From Allostreptomyces psammosilenae (GTDB taxonomy: Bacteria > Actinomycetota > Actinomycetes > Streptomycetales > Streptomycetaceae), in assembly GCF_013407765.1 (NCBI RefSeq), contig NZ_JACBZD010000002.1, positions 630,001-694,000 on the forward strand: 64,000 nt of DNA. Direction: 5' to 3'. Numbering within the stretch: the first letter of the stretch is position 1; every line of letters begins with the position of its first letter. The position numbers and the translations under genes were made by a program. Under the pieces are notes generated by a model. The model did no database searches. It was not told the DNA's origin and saw only the letters and a program-made list of their open reading frames with translations. Positions 1-8,404 of this stretch are shown here, one piece after another.

Positions 1-37
1 AGCCGCGTCTAGCTGGGTGGACGGGCGGGTCCCCGCG

Positions 38-73
38 CGGCCCGCGTCCCGGACGCCGCCGGGACGCGGGCCG
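38..73. terminator. Hairpin terminator downstream of the mutase gene
   Basis: Perfect inverted repeat with 15-bp arms (38-52 and 59-73) and a 6-nt loop, about 60 bp past the stop codon of the minus-strand mutase gene. Its position and stability suit a factor-independent terminator of the GC-hairpin type common in Streptomyces. There is no U-tract. Confidence 0.65.
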
Positions 74-103
74 CCGTCATGCCGTGGGGCGCGGGCCCCC
101 GGG

Positions 104-136
104 CCCGCCCCGCCTACAGCCCGCCCCGCCTACAGC
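104..136. repeat. 16-bp tandem duplication across a stop codon
   Basis: The 17-mer CCCGCCCCGCCTACAGC occurs at 104-120 and again at 120-136, a 16-bp period. The copy at 120-136 contains the mutase stop codon (130-132), so the end of the gene has been duplicated into the flank. It resembles the duplication at 47208-47234 at the end of the SDR gene. Confidence 0.8.
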
Positions 137-1902
137 CCGGCCGCGGCGGCCAGGTCGCGCTTGAGCGCATCCAGGGTCTCGGCGGCCAGCAGCCGGGCGG
201 AGGGCAGCGAGGAGGAGTCGGCCACCGGCACCACGACCTCCAGGTAGCACTTCAGCTTCGGCTCGGTGCCGGACGGCCGCACCACGACGCGGGCCTCGCG
301 CACCGCCGGTGCTCCGGCGGCGGACCCCTCCGCCCCGGCCATCCGGTAGCGCAGCCCGTCCGTCGGCGGCAGGCCCTCCACGCCCTTGGCCAGGTCGTCG
401 GTGACGATCACGTCCAGGCCGCCGAGCGCCGTCGGCGGCGTGTCGCGCAGCCGCTCCATCGCCGCCTGGATGATCCCGAGGTCGGTGACCCGCACGGAGA
501 GCTGGTCGGTGGCGTGCAGGCCGTACTCCAGCGCTATGTCGTCCAGCAGGTCCAGCAGGGTCCGGCCGGACCGCTTCAGCTCGGCCGCCAGCTCGGCGAC
601 CAGCAGCGCGGCGCTGATGCCGTCCTTGTCCTGCACCCCCTCCGGGTCGACGCAGTAGCCCAGCGCCTCCTCGTAGCCGTAGCGCAGCCCGGGCACCCGG
701 GCGATCCACTTGAAGCCGGTCAGGGTCTCCCCGTACGGCAGTCCGGCCGCCTCGGCGATCCGGGCCAGCAGGGAGGAGGAGACGATGGTGGTGGCGAAGG
801 CGCCCTCGGCCCGCTTGCCGACCAGGTGCACGCCGAGCAGCGCGCCCACCTCGTCGCCCCGCAGCATCCGCCAGCCACCGCCGCCGTCGGCCTCCGGCAC
901 GGCCACCGCGCAGCGGTCGGCGTCCGGGTCGTTGGCGATGATCAGGTCGGGACCGACCTGCTCGGCGGTGCGGAAGGCCAGGTCCATGGCGCCGGGCTCC
1001 TCCGGGTTGGGGAAGGCCACGGTCGGGAAGTCCGGGTCGGGCTCGGCCTGCTCAGCGACGACGGTGGGCGTCGGGAAGCCGGCGCGGGCGAAGGCGGCGG
1101 CCAGCACCGAGCGGCCCACGCCGTGCAGCGGGGTGTAGACGACGGAGACGTCGCGCGGGGAGCCGGGATCCACCACGGCCGCGGTCCGCTCCAGATAGGC
1201 GTCGACGATGCCCGGCGCGGCGTCGGCGACTCCCGGCCCGGCGGCGGAGGAGGTGGCGGCGGAGGCGGAGGAGGTGGCGGGGAGCACCTGCCAGCCGTCG
1301 GCGGCCAGCGGGACCGCGGCCAGCGGGCCGACGGCGGCGATCCGCTCGGCGATGGCGGCGTCGGCCGGCGGGACGATCTGCGAGCCGTCGCCCAGGTACA
1401 CCTTGTAGCCGTTGTCCTGCGGCGGGTTGTGACTCGCCGTCACCGCCACGCCGGCGACCGCGCCGAGGTGGCGCACGGCGAAGGCCAGCACGGGCGTGGG
1501 CAGCGGGTGCGGGAGCAGTGCGGCGCGCAGGCCGGCGCCGACCATCACGGCGGCGGTCGCCTCGGCGAAGTCGCGGGACTTGTGGCGGGCGTCGTAGCCG
1601 ATCACCACCAGTCCGGGCTCGTCGCCGGGGCGCTCGGCCACGTCCTTGAGGTAGGCGGCCAGGCCGGCGGCGGCCCGGATCACCACGGCGCGGTTCATCC
1701 GGTTCGGACCGGCGCCGAGGGCGCCGCGCAGTCCGGCGGTGCCGAAGCGGAGGGGCGCCGAGAAACGGTCGGCGAGCTCGGCGCGCGCCGCCGTGTCGCC
1801 GGCGGTGACGGCCGCCAGCAGGGCGTCCAGTTCCGCGCGGGTGTCGGGGTCCGGGTCCTCGGCCAGCCACGCTCGGGCCTGCCGGACGACGTCGTCCTGC
1901 AC
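130..1902 (-). CDS. Phospho-sugar mutase (phosphoglucomutase/phosphomannomutase family)
   Basis: Alpha-D-phosphohexomutase of 590 residues, which interconverts hexose 1- and 6-phosphates through a phosphoserine enzyme. All four family signatures are readable: the active-site serine loop TASHNPPQDNG, the metal loop NDPDADR, the sugar-binding segment around GYEEALGY, and the C-terminal phosphate-binding loop RPSGTEPK. The start is the GTG at 1900-1902, preceded by GAGGAG on the minus strand; the reading frame stays open upstream but lacks family sequence. The length fits the long bacterial group that includes B. subtilis PgcA. The gene lies downstream of a purine nucleoside phosphorylase on the same strand. 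Members of this group can also act on ribose 1-phosphate, so a role in salvaging the phosphorylase product is plausible but inferred. Substrate preference cannot be read from sequence. Confidence 0.93.
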   Translation of the reverse strand: MQDDVVRQARAWLAEDPDPDTRAELDALLAAVTAGDTAARAELADRFSAPLRFGTAGLRGALGAGPNRMNRAVVIRAAAGLAAYLKDVAERPGDEPGLVVIGYDARHKSRDFAEATAAVMVGAGLRAALLPHPLPTPVLAFAVRHLGAVAGVAVTASHNPPQDNGYKVYLGDGSQIVPPADAAIAERIAAVGPLAAVPLAADGWQVLPATSSASAATSSAAGPGVADAAPGIVDAYLERTAAVVDPGSPRDVSVVYTPLHGVGRSVLAAAFARAGFPTPTVVAEQAEPDPDFPTVAFPNPEEPGAMDLAFRTAEQVGPDLIIANDPDADRCAVAVPEADGGGGWRMLRGDEVGALLGVHLVGKRAEGAFATTIVSSSLLARIAEAAGLPYGETLTGFKWIARVPGLRYGYEEALGYCVDPEGVQDKDGISAALLVAELAAELKRSGRTLLDLLDDIALEYGLHATDQLSVRVTDLGIIQAAMERLRDTPPTALGGLDVIVTDDLAKGVEGLPPTDGLRYRMAGAEGSAAGAPAVREARVVVRPSGTEPKLKCYLEVVVPVADSSSLPSARLLAAETLDALKRDLAAAAGL

Positions 1903-2061
1903 TCGGTCACTCCTCGGTTGGTCGGGAACGGGCGGCGGCCGCGCGCCGGGTGGCGGGGCCGACCGCCCGGGGATTGTGGCAGAGGGCCCCGGGCGGTGCG
2001 GGCCGGCGGGGGAGGGGGACGGCTCGGTTACCCGCGCCGGGGCGTTCCAGACATGGCGGGT

Positions 2062-2090
2062 GGGGAGCCCCGTCCGCCGCGGGGCTCCCC
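2062..2090. terminator. Hairpin terminator after purine nucleoside phosphorylase
   Basis: Inverted repeat with 11-bp arms (2062-2072 and 2080-2090) and a 7-nt loop, about 70 bp past the stop of the minus-strand phosphorylase gene. It probably ends that transcript before the mutase gene, which has its own ribosome binding site. Confidence 0.65.
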
Positions 2091-2159
2091 GGGTATGACG
2101 GCCCGTCCCCCGCACGGGTTCACCGCGTCGGGGCCGGAAGTCCGTCGCCGCCGGGCTGC

Positions 2160-2969
2160 CTAGACGCGGGGCAGGATCTGCGAGAGCAGCTGGCCCATCC
2201 GGGCGGCGGAGTCGCGCCCGGCCTGGAGGACCTCCTCGTGGTTGAGGGGTTCCCCGGTCATGCCGGCGGCGAGGTTGGTCACCAGGGAGATGCCCAGCAC
2301 CTCCAGCCCGGCCTCGCGCGCGGCGATCGCCTCCAGGGTGGTGGACATGCCGACCAGGTCGCCGCCGATCGCGCGGACCATGCCGATCTCGGCCGGCGTC
2401 TCGTACTGCGGGCCGGAGAACTGGACGTAGACGCCCTCGTCCAGCGTCGGGTCGACCTCCCGGCACAGCGCGCGCAGCCGCGGGGAGTACAGGTCGGTGA
2501 GGTCGACGAAGTTGGCGCCGGTGAGCGGGGTGGCCCCGGAGAGGTTGATGTGGTCGCTGATCAGCACCGGCTGACCGGGGGCGTAGGAGAGCTTCAGGCC
2601 GCCGCAGCCGTTGGTGAGGACGACGGCGCGGCAGCCCGCGGCCGCCGCGGTGCGCACCCCGTGGGCGACGGCGGCGACGCCGTGGCCCTCGTAGAGGTGC
2701 GTCCGGCCCAGGAAGACCAGGGCGCGCAGTTCGCCCACGCGCACGGAGCGGATGCGGCCGGCGTGGCCGGCGACGGCGGGCGGGGGGAACCCGGGCAGGT
2801 CGGTGACGGGGAACTCGGCGTCCGGGGTGCCGAGCGCGTCGGCGGCGGGGACCCAGCCGGAGCCCATCACCAGCGCGACGTCGTGGTGCTGTGCGCCGGT
2901 GAGTTCACGCAGGCGGTCGGCGGCGCGCGCGGCGGCGGAGGCGGGGTCGTCGAAAGCAGTAACGTTCAC
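2160..2969 (-). CDS. Purine nucleoside phosphorylase
   Basis: Cytosolic enzyme of 269 residues that splits purine (deoxy)ribonucleosides with phosphate into base and (deoxy)ribose 1-phosphate. The N-terminal phosphate loop reads MGSGW, followed by the trimeric-PNP features HLYEGH, NGCGGL and FSGPQYETPAEI, and the closing GMSTTLEAIAA segment. The length matches trimeric PNPs of the PunA/DeoD-II type. The start is the GTG at 2967-2969: a TACCCT hexamer lies 6 nt upstream (2976-2981) with no ribosome binding site, as expected for a leaderless transcript. The gene sits between the sugar mutase and a gamma-glutamylcyclotransferase-like gene on the same strand. Product certainty is high; specificity (adenosine versus inosine/guanosine) favours 6-oxopurines by family only. 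Confidence 0.93.
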   Translation of the reverse strand: MNVTAFDDPASAAARAADRLRELTGAQHHDVALVMGSGWVPAADALGTPDAEFPVTDLPGFPPPAVAGHAGRIRSVRVGELRALVFLGRTHLYEGHGVAAVAHGVRTAAAAGCRAVVLTNGCGGLKLSYAPGQPVLISDHINLSGATPLTGANFVDLTDLYSPRLRALCREVDPTLDEGVYVQFSGPQYETPAEIGMVRAIGGDLVGMSTTLEAIAAREAGLEVLGISLVTNLAAGMTGEPLNHEEVLQAGRDSAARMGQLLSQILPRV

Positions 2970-3057
2970 GGGCCGAGGGTAGCCTGAGGGTCGGCTACGC
3001 GCGTAGAAGGTTGTCCGCCTGGTGGACCACCCACCGGCCCACGGGCAGCGGGGGGCA

Positions 3058-3513
3058 CTACCCCGGCAGGCAGGCCCGCTTGCGCAGCTGCATGACGTAG
3101 TCGTGCGGGGCGCCGGCGGACTCCGCGGCGTCCGCGATGCTGCCGAGGAAGCGGGCGGTGGGCAGGCCGCCCTCGTAGTCGTCGAGCACGTAGGTGAAGG
3201 CGGTCATCGGCCCCTCGGAGGTCTCCACCCGGATCCGCACCCGGCGGTAGAGGCCGAGCGGCACGCCCTCCCAGCCGTCCAGGGCGGCCTCGTCACCGGG
3301 CGCGACGTCGTACAGCGCCACGAAGACCTCGCTGCCGGGCTCCTCCGGCGCCTCCACGACCGTGACCAGCGCGCCCTCCCCGCCCACCTGGCCGCCGCCG
3401 AAGGTCAGCCGCCATCCGATGAGCCAGCCGGTGGCGCGCAGTGGTGAATGCGGGGCGCGGCGAGCCATCTGCCGCGCGTCGAGGTTGCCGGCATACGCGG
3501 CGTAGAGCGCCAT
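3058..3513 (-). CDS. Gamma-glutamylcyclotransferase-fold protein
   Basis: Protein of 151 residues with the GGCT/AIG2-like beta-barrel fold. The N-terminal YAAYAGNLD segment matches the YGSN-type substrate loop, and the central stretch VFVALYDVAPGDEAALDGWEG is typical of the family. The usual catalytic glutamate region lies around PEEPGSEVF, but I cannot assign it with certainty. Such enzymes release 5-oxoproline from gamma-glutamyl amines or peptides; the substrate here is unknown. The start is ATG 3511-3513, with TACGCT 6 nt upstream (3520-3525) and no ribosome binding site, so the gene is probably leaderless. It is divergent from the lpdA-like gene, with about 200 bp between them. Confidence 0.82.
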   Translation of the reverse strand: MALYAAYAGNLDARQMARRAPHSPLRATGWLIGWRLTFGGGQVGGEGALVTVVEAPEEPGSEVFVALYDVAPGDEAALDGWEGVPLGLYRRVRIRVETSEGPMTAFTYVLDDYEGGLPTARFLGSIADAAESAGAPHDYVMQLRKRACLPG

Positions 3514-3721
3514 GGCGTCAGCGTACGGGAGCGAATCCCTCCGGACGCGCAATGGCGGCCCGGGCGGGCGCCGCGGGACGGGCAGGTGGGGCCGTACGGG
3601 CGATTACGGCACAGCCCGGGACGCCTCGGGACACCCCGGGACAGCCCGCCCCACCTCGGTCGGCGCGCCCGGGTGGGAGGCGGCTGCCGGCGGGCGGACA
3701 CGGTGCGGAACAATGGAAATC

Positions 3722-5116
3722 GTGACTCGGATCGTGATTATCGGTGGCGGACCTGGCGGCTACGAGGCGGCGCTGGTGGCCGCGCAGCTCGGGGCGGAGG
3801 TGACCGTCATCGACCGCGACGGCTTCGGCGGCTCCTGCGTGATGACGGACTGCGTGCCGTCGAAGACGCTGATCGCCACCGCCGAGGTGATGACGGCGTT
3901 CGCGGCCGGCCACGAGGAACTGGGCATAAAGGTGGGCGACGGCACGCCGCCGGACGGCGTGGTCGGTGTCGACCTGGGCGTGGTGAACCGCCGGGTTAAG
4001 CGGCTGGCGCTGGCCCAGTCGGAGGACATCGCCCAGTCGGTGCGCCGGGCCGGCGCCCGGGTGGTGCACGGGACGGGCCGGCTGGAGGGGCCGGGCCGGG
4101 TCGTGGTGGCGCACAAGGACGGCGGCCTGGAGACCCTGGAGGCTGACACCGTCCTGATCGCCACCGGCGCGCACCCGCGGGAGCTGCCGGACGCGGCGCC
4201 GGACGGCGAGCGGATCCTGAGCTGGACCCAGGTGTACGACCTGGAGGAGCTGCCCGAGGAGCTGATCGTGGTCGGCTCCGGCGTCACCGGCGCCGAGTTC
4301 GCCGGCGCTTACCAGGCCCTCGGCTCGCGGGTGACGCTGGTCTCCAGCCGTGACCGGGTGCTGCCCGGCGAGGACCCGGACGCCGCGGCCGTGCTGGAGG
4401 ACGTCTTCCGCCGGCGCGGGATGACGGTGATGTCCCGCTCGCGCGCGTCCTCGGTCAAGCGGGTGGGCGACGGCGTGGAGGTGACCCTGGCGGACGGCCG
4501 GGTGGTGCGCGGTTCGCACTGCCTGATGGCCGTCGGCTCGATCCCGAACACCGCCGGGATGGGGCTGGAGGAGGCCGGCGTGAAGCTGTCCGAGTCCGGT
4601 CACGTGGAGGTGGACAAGGTCTCCCGGACGAGCGTGCCCGGGGTCTACGCGGCGGGCGACTGCACCGGCGTGCTGATGCTGGCCTCGGTGGCGGCGATGC
4701 AGGGCCGGATCGCCGTCTACCACGCCCTCGGCGAGGCGGTCACCCCGCTGCGGCTGAAGACCGTGGCGTCCAACGTGTTCACCGACCCGGAGATCGCCAC
4801 GGTGGGCGCCTCGCAGGCGGACATCGAGGCGGGCCGGATCGAGGCGCGGGCGGTCAAGCTGCCGCTGCCGCGCAACCCGCGGGCGAAGATGCAGGGCATC
4901 AAGGACGGCTTCATCAAGCTGTACTGCCGGCCGGGCACCGGCATCGTGGTGGGCGGCGTGGTGGTCGCGCCCAAGGCGAGCGAGCTGATCCACCCGGTGT
5001 CGCTGGCGGTCGACAACGGCCTCACGGTCACCCAGATCGCGCACTCCTTCACGGTGTACCCCTCGCTGTCCGGCTCGCTGGCCGAGGCGGCGCGGCAGCT
5101 GCAGATCACCACCTGA
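3722..5116 (+). CDS. lpdA: NAD(P)H-quinone dehydrogenase, LpdA-type flavoprotein disulfide reductase
   Basis: FAD-dependent oxidoreductase of 464 residues. It has the N-terminal GGGPGGYEAA dinucleotide fold, a second GSGVTGAEFAG fold for NAD(P)H, the GVYAAGDCTG FAD motif and the C-terminal dimerisation domain. The redox site reads GGSCVMTDCVPSK with both cysteines (C39 and C44). Many actinobacterial LpdA proteins lack the first cysteine. The catalytic His-Glu pair of true dihydrolipoamide dehydrogenases is not present: the C-terminus reads HSFTVYPSLSGS. This supports quinone reductase rather than E3 activity. The start is set at GTG 3722, 7 nt after AACAAT (3709-3714), a leaderless-like arrangement; the alternative ATG at 3713 would add three residues. 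Confidence 0.85.
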   Translation: MTRIVIIGGGPGGYEAALVAAQLGAEVTVIDRDGFGGSCVMTDCVPSKTLIATAEVMTAFAAGHEELGIKVGDGTPPDGVVGVDLGVVNRRVKRLALAQSEDIAQSVRRAGARVVHGTGRLEGPGRVVVAHKDGGLETLEADTVLIATGAHPRELPDAAPDGERILSWTQVYDLEELPEELIVVGSGVTGAEFAGAYQALGSRVTLVSSRDRVLPGEDPDAAAVLEDVFRRRGMTVMSRSRASSVKRVGDGVEVTLADGRVVRGSHCLMAVGSIPNTAGMGLEEAGVKLSESGHVEVDKVSRTSVPGVYAAGDCTGVLMLASVAAMQGRIAVYHALGEAVTPLRLKTVASNVFTDPEIATVGASQADIEAGRIEARAVKLPLPRNPRAKMQGIKDGFIKLYCRPGTGIVVGGVVVAPKASELIHPVSLAVDNGLTVTQIAHSFTVYPSLSGSLAEAARQLQITT

Positions 5117-5163
5117 GCCGCGGCCACGCCCCGCGTCGCCGGCCCCCGCCCGCTCCGCCGGAC

Positions 5164-5199
5164 GCGGCGCGTCACCGACGCGCCGCGGTGACGCGCCGC
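5164..5199. terminator. Hairpin terminator after lpdA
   Basis: Perfect 14-bp arms (5164-5177 and 5186-5199) with an 8-nt loop, 47 bp past the lpdA stop. A further copy of the GGCGCGTCACCG part follows at about 5209-5221, so alternative pairings are possible. The remaining space up to 5395 shows no gene. Confidence 0.65.
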
Positions 5200-5395
5200 A
5201 CGGGGGTCCGGCGCGTCACCGGAACGGGTGGTGTGCCGGGTGGCGCGCGGGGCCCCGGGGGGTGGCGCGCGGGCGCCGTCTGCGGTGGTGAGGGGGCCCA
5301 ATCCCGGCGCCGGGCGCTCTACCACAAGTCCTGCCGAGCATCGGACAACTTCGGCTACTCCGCGGAAACGGCTGAAAGCACTCGGTCATTCGCGT

Positions 5396-5401
5396 TACTG
5401 T
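5396..5401 (+). promoter_or_regulatory. Leaderless-type -10 box of the deoR-family gene
   Basis: TACTGT lies 7 nt before the GTG start at 5409, and no ribosome binding site is present. This is the same spacing as at many other genes in the window. The -35 region is not recognisable. Confidence 0.5.
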
Positions 5402-5408
5402 CAGTTCT

Positions 5409-6467
5409 GTGTTCGCAGCAGAACGTCGTCAACTCATCCTGGAAATGGTGCGGGCGAACGGCGCTGTCTCCCTGCGGGAGCTGGCCCGGGTCGTCCAGAC
5501 CTCCGAAGTGACGGTCCGCCGGGACGTCCGCGCGCTGGAGGCGGAGGGTCTGCTCGATCGCCGCCACGGTGGCGCGGTGCTGCCCGGTGGCCTGTCCCGA
5601 GAACCGAACTATCCGCACAAGACCCACCTCGCCACCGCGGAGAAGTCCGCGATCGCGGACCTGGCCGCCGGGCTGGTCGAGGAGGGGGACGCCGTGGTGG
5701 TCGGCGCCGGCACGACCACGCAGGAACTGGCCCGGCGGCTGGCCCGGGTGCCCGGCCTGACCGTCGTCACCAACTCGCTGCTGGTCGCGCAGGTGCTGGC
5801 GCACGCCAACCGGGTGGAGGTGGTGATGACCGGCGGCACCCTGCGGGGCTCCAACTACGCCCTGGTGGGCAGCGGCGCCGAGCAGTCGCTGGCCGGCCTG
5901 CGGGTGCGCCGCGCCTTCCTCTCCGGCAGCGGGCTGACCGCCGAGCGCGGGCTGTCCACCAGCAACATGCTGGCCGCGAGCGTGGACCGGGCGCTGGTGC
6001 AGGCGGCCGGCGAGGTCGTGGTGCTGGCCGACCACTCCAAGATCGGCACCGACACCATGTTCCAGACGGTCCCCACCGAGGCCATCACCCACCTGGTGAC
6101 CGACGAGCCGCCGCCCGGCCACCCGGCCGCCGCGCAACTGGAGGCGCTCGCCGACCGGGGCGTGGACGTGCTCCGCGCGCCGACCGGCGGCCACGACGGC
6201 CCGCCCGGCTCGGGATCGGGCTCCGCCCACGGGCACCTGGTCGCCGGGCAGCACGGCGCGTCCGCCGGCGCGCCCGGCCATCCGGTGGCCGGCCCGCACG
6301 GCGCGGCCCGCCGGGCCGACAGCACCTCGCTGCCGGGCCCGCGCCGCCCGGCCGGCCCGCTGGGCGGCCGTCCGACCGCGGAGGCGGGGCACCCGCTGCG
6401 CGGGGCCGAGCGCGGTGTCGACCACACCGGCCTGCGCGGCGACCTGGTCCACGACCGGCGGCGGTGA
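5409..6467 (+). CDS. DeoR/GlpR-family transcriptional regulator with a long disordered tail
   Basis: DNA-binding regulator of 352 residues. Residues 1-55 form the DeoR winged helix (ERRQLILEMV, SLRELARVVQTSEVTVRRD). The sugar-phosphate-sensing DeoRC domain follows: VVVGAGTTTQELARRL, VVTNSLLVAQVLA, MTGGTLRGSNYALVG, and ADHSKIG near residue 210. The domain ends at about residue 260. The last roughly 90 residues are a Gly/Pro/His/Ala-rich tail that I do not expect in this family. The GTG start is the only one that keeps the N-terminal helix, and TACTGT 7 nt upstream suggests a leaderless mRNA. DeoR regulators respond to phosphorylated sugars; the target here is unknown, though the mutase and nucleoside phosphorylase lie nearby. 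Confidence 0.9.
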   Translation: MFAAERRQLILEMVRANGAVSLRELARVVQTSEVTVRRDVRALEAEGLLDRRHGGAVLPGGLSREPNYPHKTHLATAEKSAIADLAAGLVEEGDAVVVGAGTTTQELARRLARVPGLTVVTNSLLVAQVLAHANRVEVVMTGGTLRGSNYALVGSGAEQSLAGLRVRRAFLSGSGLTAERGLSTSNMLAASVDRALVQAAGEVVVLADHSKIGTDTMFQTVPTEAITHLVTDEPPPGHPAAAQLEALADRGVDVLRAPTGGHDGPPGSGSGSAHGHLVAGQHGASAGAPGHPVAGPHGAARRADSTSLPGPRRPAGPLGGRPTAEAGHPLRGAERGVDHTGLRGDLVHDRRR

Positions 6468-6901
6468 CGCCCGGTCGTGGACCCGCCGCCGTCGCCTCCG
6501 GCGCACCGCCCGCCGCGCCGCCCGTCCCCGCGCCGCGCGTCACCCCGCGCGGCCCGCGCGGCGCAGCACCCGGGCCCCGCGCCCCGGGGCGGCGCGACCG
6601 TCCGCGCCCCGGGGCGGTGATCCCACGCCGCGGCCGGTGTGCGGTACCTCACCCGGTGCCGGGTCCCGCAGCGCCGGGCGCCGCCGTCCCGGGGCGTCCG
6701 TCGCCGCCGGGGCCGAGGCACGGATCGCCGTGCGGTGTCGGCGTTCCGGTGCAACCACGGCCGTCCGCGCCGCGTCCGTAACCTGCGTAACCACGCGGCC
6801 CGCGCCCTCCGGCGCCCGCGCCGCGCCACCGCCAGGTCTTCTCCGGCGGCGAGTAGGGTGTCGACCGTCCGCGGAACGGACGGACGTGGAAGGCGGATGC
6901 G
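6468..6901. other. Intergenic region with a 25-bp-period repeat
   Basis: 434 bp without a credible gene. CCGCGCCCCGGGGCGG occurs at 6577-6592 and 6602-6617; each copy contains the self-complementary GCCCCGGGGC. TAGGGT at about 6854-6859 could be the -10 box for the prenyl transferase gene, leaving a leader of about 40 nt that includes GGAAGG. Confidence 0.45.
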
Positions 6902-7663
6902 ATGCGGCTGCGCGACCTGGTGTACGGCCTGTACGGGCGCCGGGTCGAGGGGAGACTGGACCCCACCCGGGTGCCCCGGCACGTGGGGGTGATCCTGGAC
7001 GGCAACCGCCGCTGGGCGCGCACCGCCGGGAGCTCCACGGCTGAGGGGCACCGCAAGGGCGCCGACAAGATCCAGGAACTGCTCGGCTGGTGCGAGGAGA
7101 CCGGTGTCGAGGTGGTCACCCTGTGGCTGCTGTCCACCGACAACCTGAACCGGCCCCCGGAGGAACTGGCCCAGCTGCTGGAGATCATCGAGGACGCGGT
7201 GCGCGGCCTGGCCGAGACCGGACGCTGGCGCGTCCACCCCGTCGGCGCCCTGGACCTGCTGCCCGGCCGGACCCGCGAGGTGCTGCAGGAGGCCGAGCGG
7301 GCGACCGACGCCGTCCGCGGCCTCACCGTGAACGTGGCGGTCGGCTACGGCGGCCGGCAGGAGATCGCGCACGCCGTCCGCTCGCTGCTCAAGGAGCACG
7401 CGGCCACCGGCTCCTCCATCGAGGAACTCGCCGAGATCCTCGACGTCGAGCACATCGCCCAGCACCTCTACACCAAGGACCAGCCGGACCCGGACCTGAT
7501 CATCCGGACCTCGGGCGAGCAGCGGCTCTCCGGCTTCCTGCTCTGGCAGAGCGCCCACTCGGAGTTCTACTTCTGCGAGGCGTACTGGCCGGCCTTCCGC
7601 AAGGTCGACTTCCTCCGGGCGCTGCGCGACTACGCCGCCCGGCACCGCCGCTTCGGCGTCTGA
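6902..7663 (+). CDS. uppS: Isoprenyl transferase (cis-prenyl diphosphate synthase, UppS family)
   Basis: Cytosolic cis-prenyltransferase of 253 residues, which adds isopentenyl units in Z configuration to make the lipid carrier for cell-wall synthesis. The catalytic Asp and phosphate loop is VILDGNRRWA (D33). The substrate segment is LWLLSTDNLNRP, and the C-terminal PDLIIRTSGEQRLSGFLLWQ carries the conserved Arg and Ser residues and precedes the SEFYF-x-Y-W segment. The start is ATG 6902 with GGAAGG about 9 nt upstream; ATG at 6897 is out of frame. Streptomyces normally have two or more such genes making different chain lengths; the chain length cannot be read from sequence. The downstream PhoH gene is separated by 740 bp. 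Confidence 0.92.
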   Translation: MRLRDLVYGLYGRRVEGRLDPTRVPRHVGVILDGNRRWARTAGSSTAEGHRKGADKIQELLGWCEETGVEVVTLWLLSTDNLNRPPEELAQLLEIIEDAVRGLAETGRWRVHPVGALDLLPGRTREVLQEAERATDAVRGLTVNVAVGYGGRQEIAHAVRSLLKEHAATGSSIEELAEILDVEHIAQHLYTKDQPDPDLIIRTSGEQRLSGFLLWQSAHSEFYFCEAYWPAFRKVDFLRALRDYAARHRRFGV

Positions 7664-8404
7664 CCCCGCCCCGCCGCGCCCCGGCGGCGCCATCGGGTCG
7701 ACACGGCGACACGCCGACACGCCGGCACGCCGGCACACCCGGCCCGGACGCGGCTCCCGGGGGGGCCGACACGCCCGGGAGCGGACACGTCGCCAGGTCG
7801 ACATGGCGACGTCCCGGCCGCCGCGCCGCCCCACCACCCGCCTGGCCTGGGCGAGTTGGTGCGCCAGTGAACTCGGGGTGTCGTTAGGTCGACGGTTCGA
7901 TTCATCGAGCATGCCGTCAGCGGCACCGGGGAATAGAGGGATCGTGACCGGCGCCGGGCGGAACGCCCGCCACTGTGGGGGTGGTTCGCCACCTCCGACC
8001 ACCCCGCCCGTCGGCGGACGGGGCGGCGGCGCCGCGGTAACGGGCGGCGACAGGGCCGTCCGTCCGGGAGGCCCCTCCGTGCTCTTCGGCTCCAACCGTC
8101 CCGAAGCGCGGCGTCCACGAGGGTCGGCACCCGGCCCTCGGGCCGGTGCCCGGTTCCTCGTTCCACTCCGCGCTGTGCCGTCGCCGTCCCCGACCCCGCC
8201 GACCACCGGGATCCCCACGGTCCCGGGGTGTGGCGTGCCCGCGGACGGTCCGGGCCCGTGTGCCTGGCCCCCTCCCGCCCTCCGCCACCTCCCGCCCGAC
8301 CTGCGGCGGAGGCGAAGAGGAAGGGCGGGGCGGAGGACCGCGGCGCCAGGCGGAGTCATTCCGGGCGCGGGTGCGCGCCCCGCAAGGGGGTACGTCCACA
8401 CGTG
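7664..8404. other. Long intergenic region between uppS and phoH
   Basis: About 740 bp with no reading frame that looks coding. It contains a short tandem array of ACACGCCGGC-like units (about 7707-7740), three occurrences of GGTCGAC within 200 bp, and a hairpin at about 8126-8150 (GGCACC and GGCCC paired with GGGCC and GGTGCC). A GGTTCGATTC string at 7888-7897 is not part of a tRNA. Confidence 0.4.

Noticed and set aside
7840-7920. GGTTCGATTC string suggesting a tRNA T-loop
   Set aside because: The flanking bases do not form a T-stem, and no acceptor, D or anticodon arms can be built upstream.
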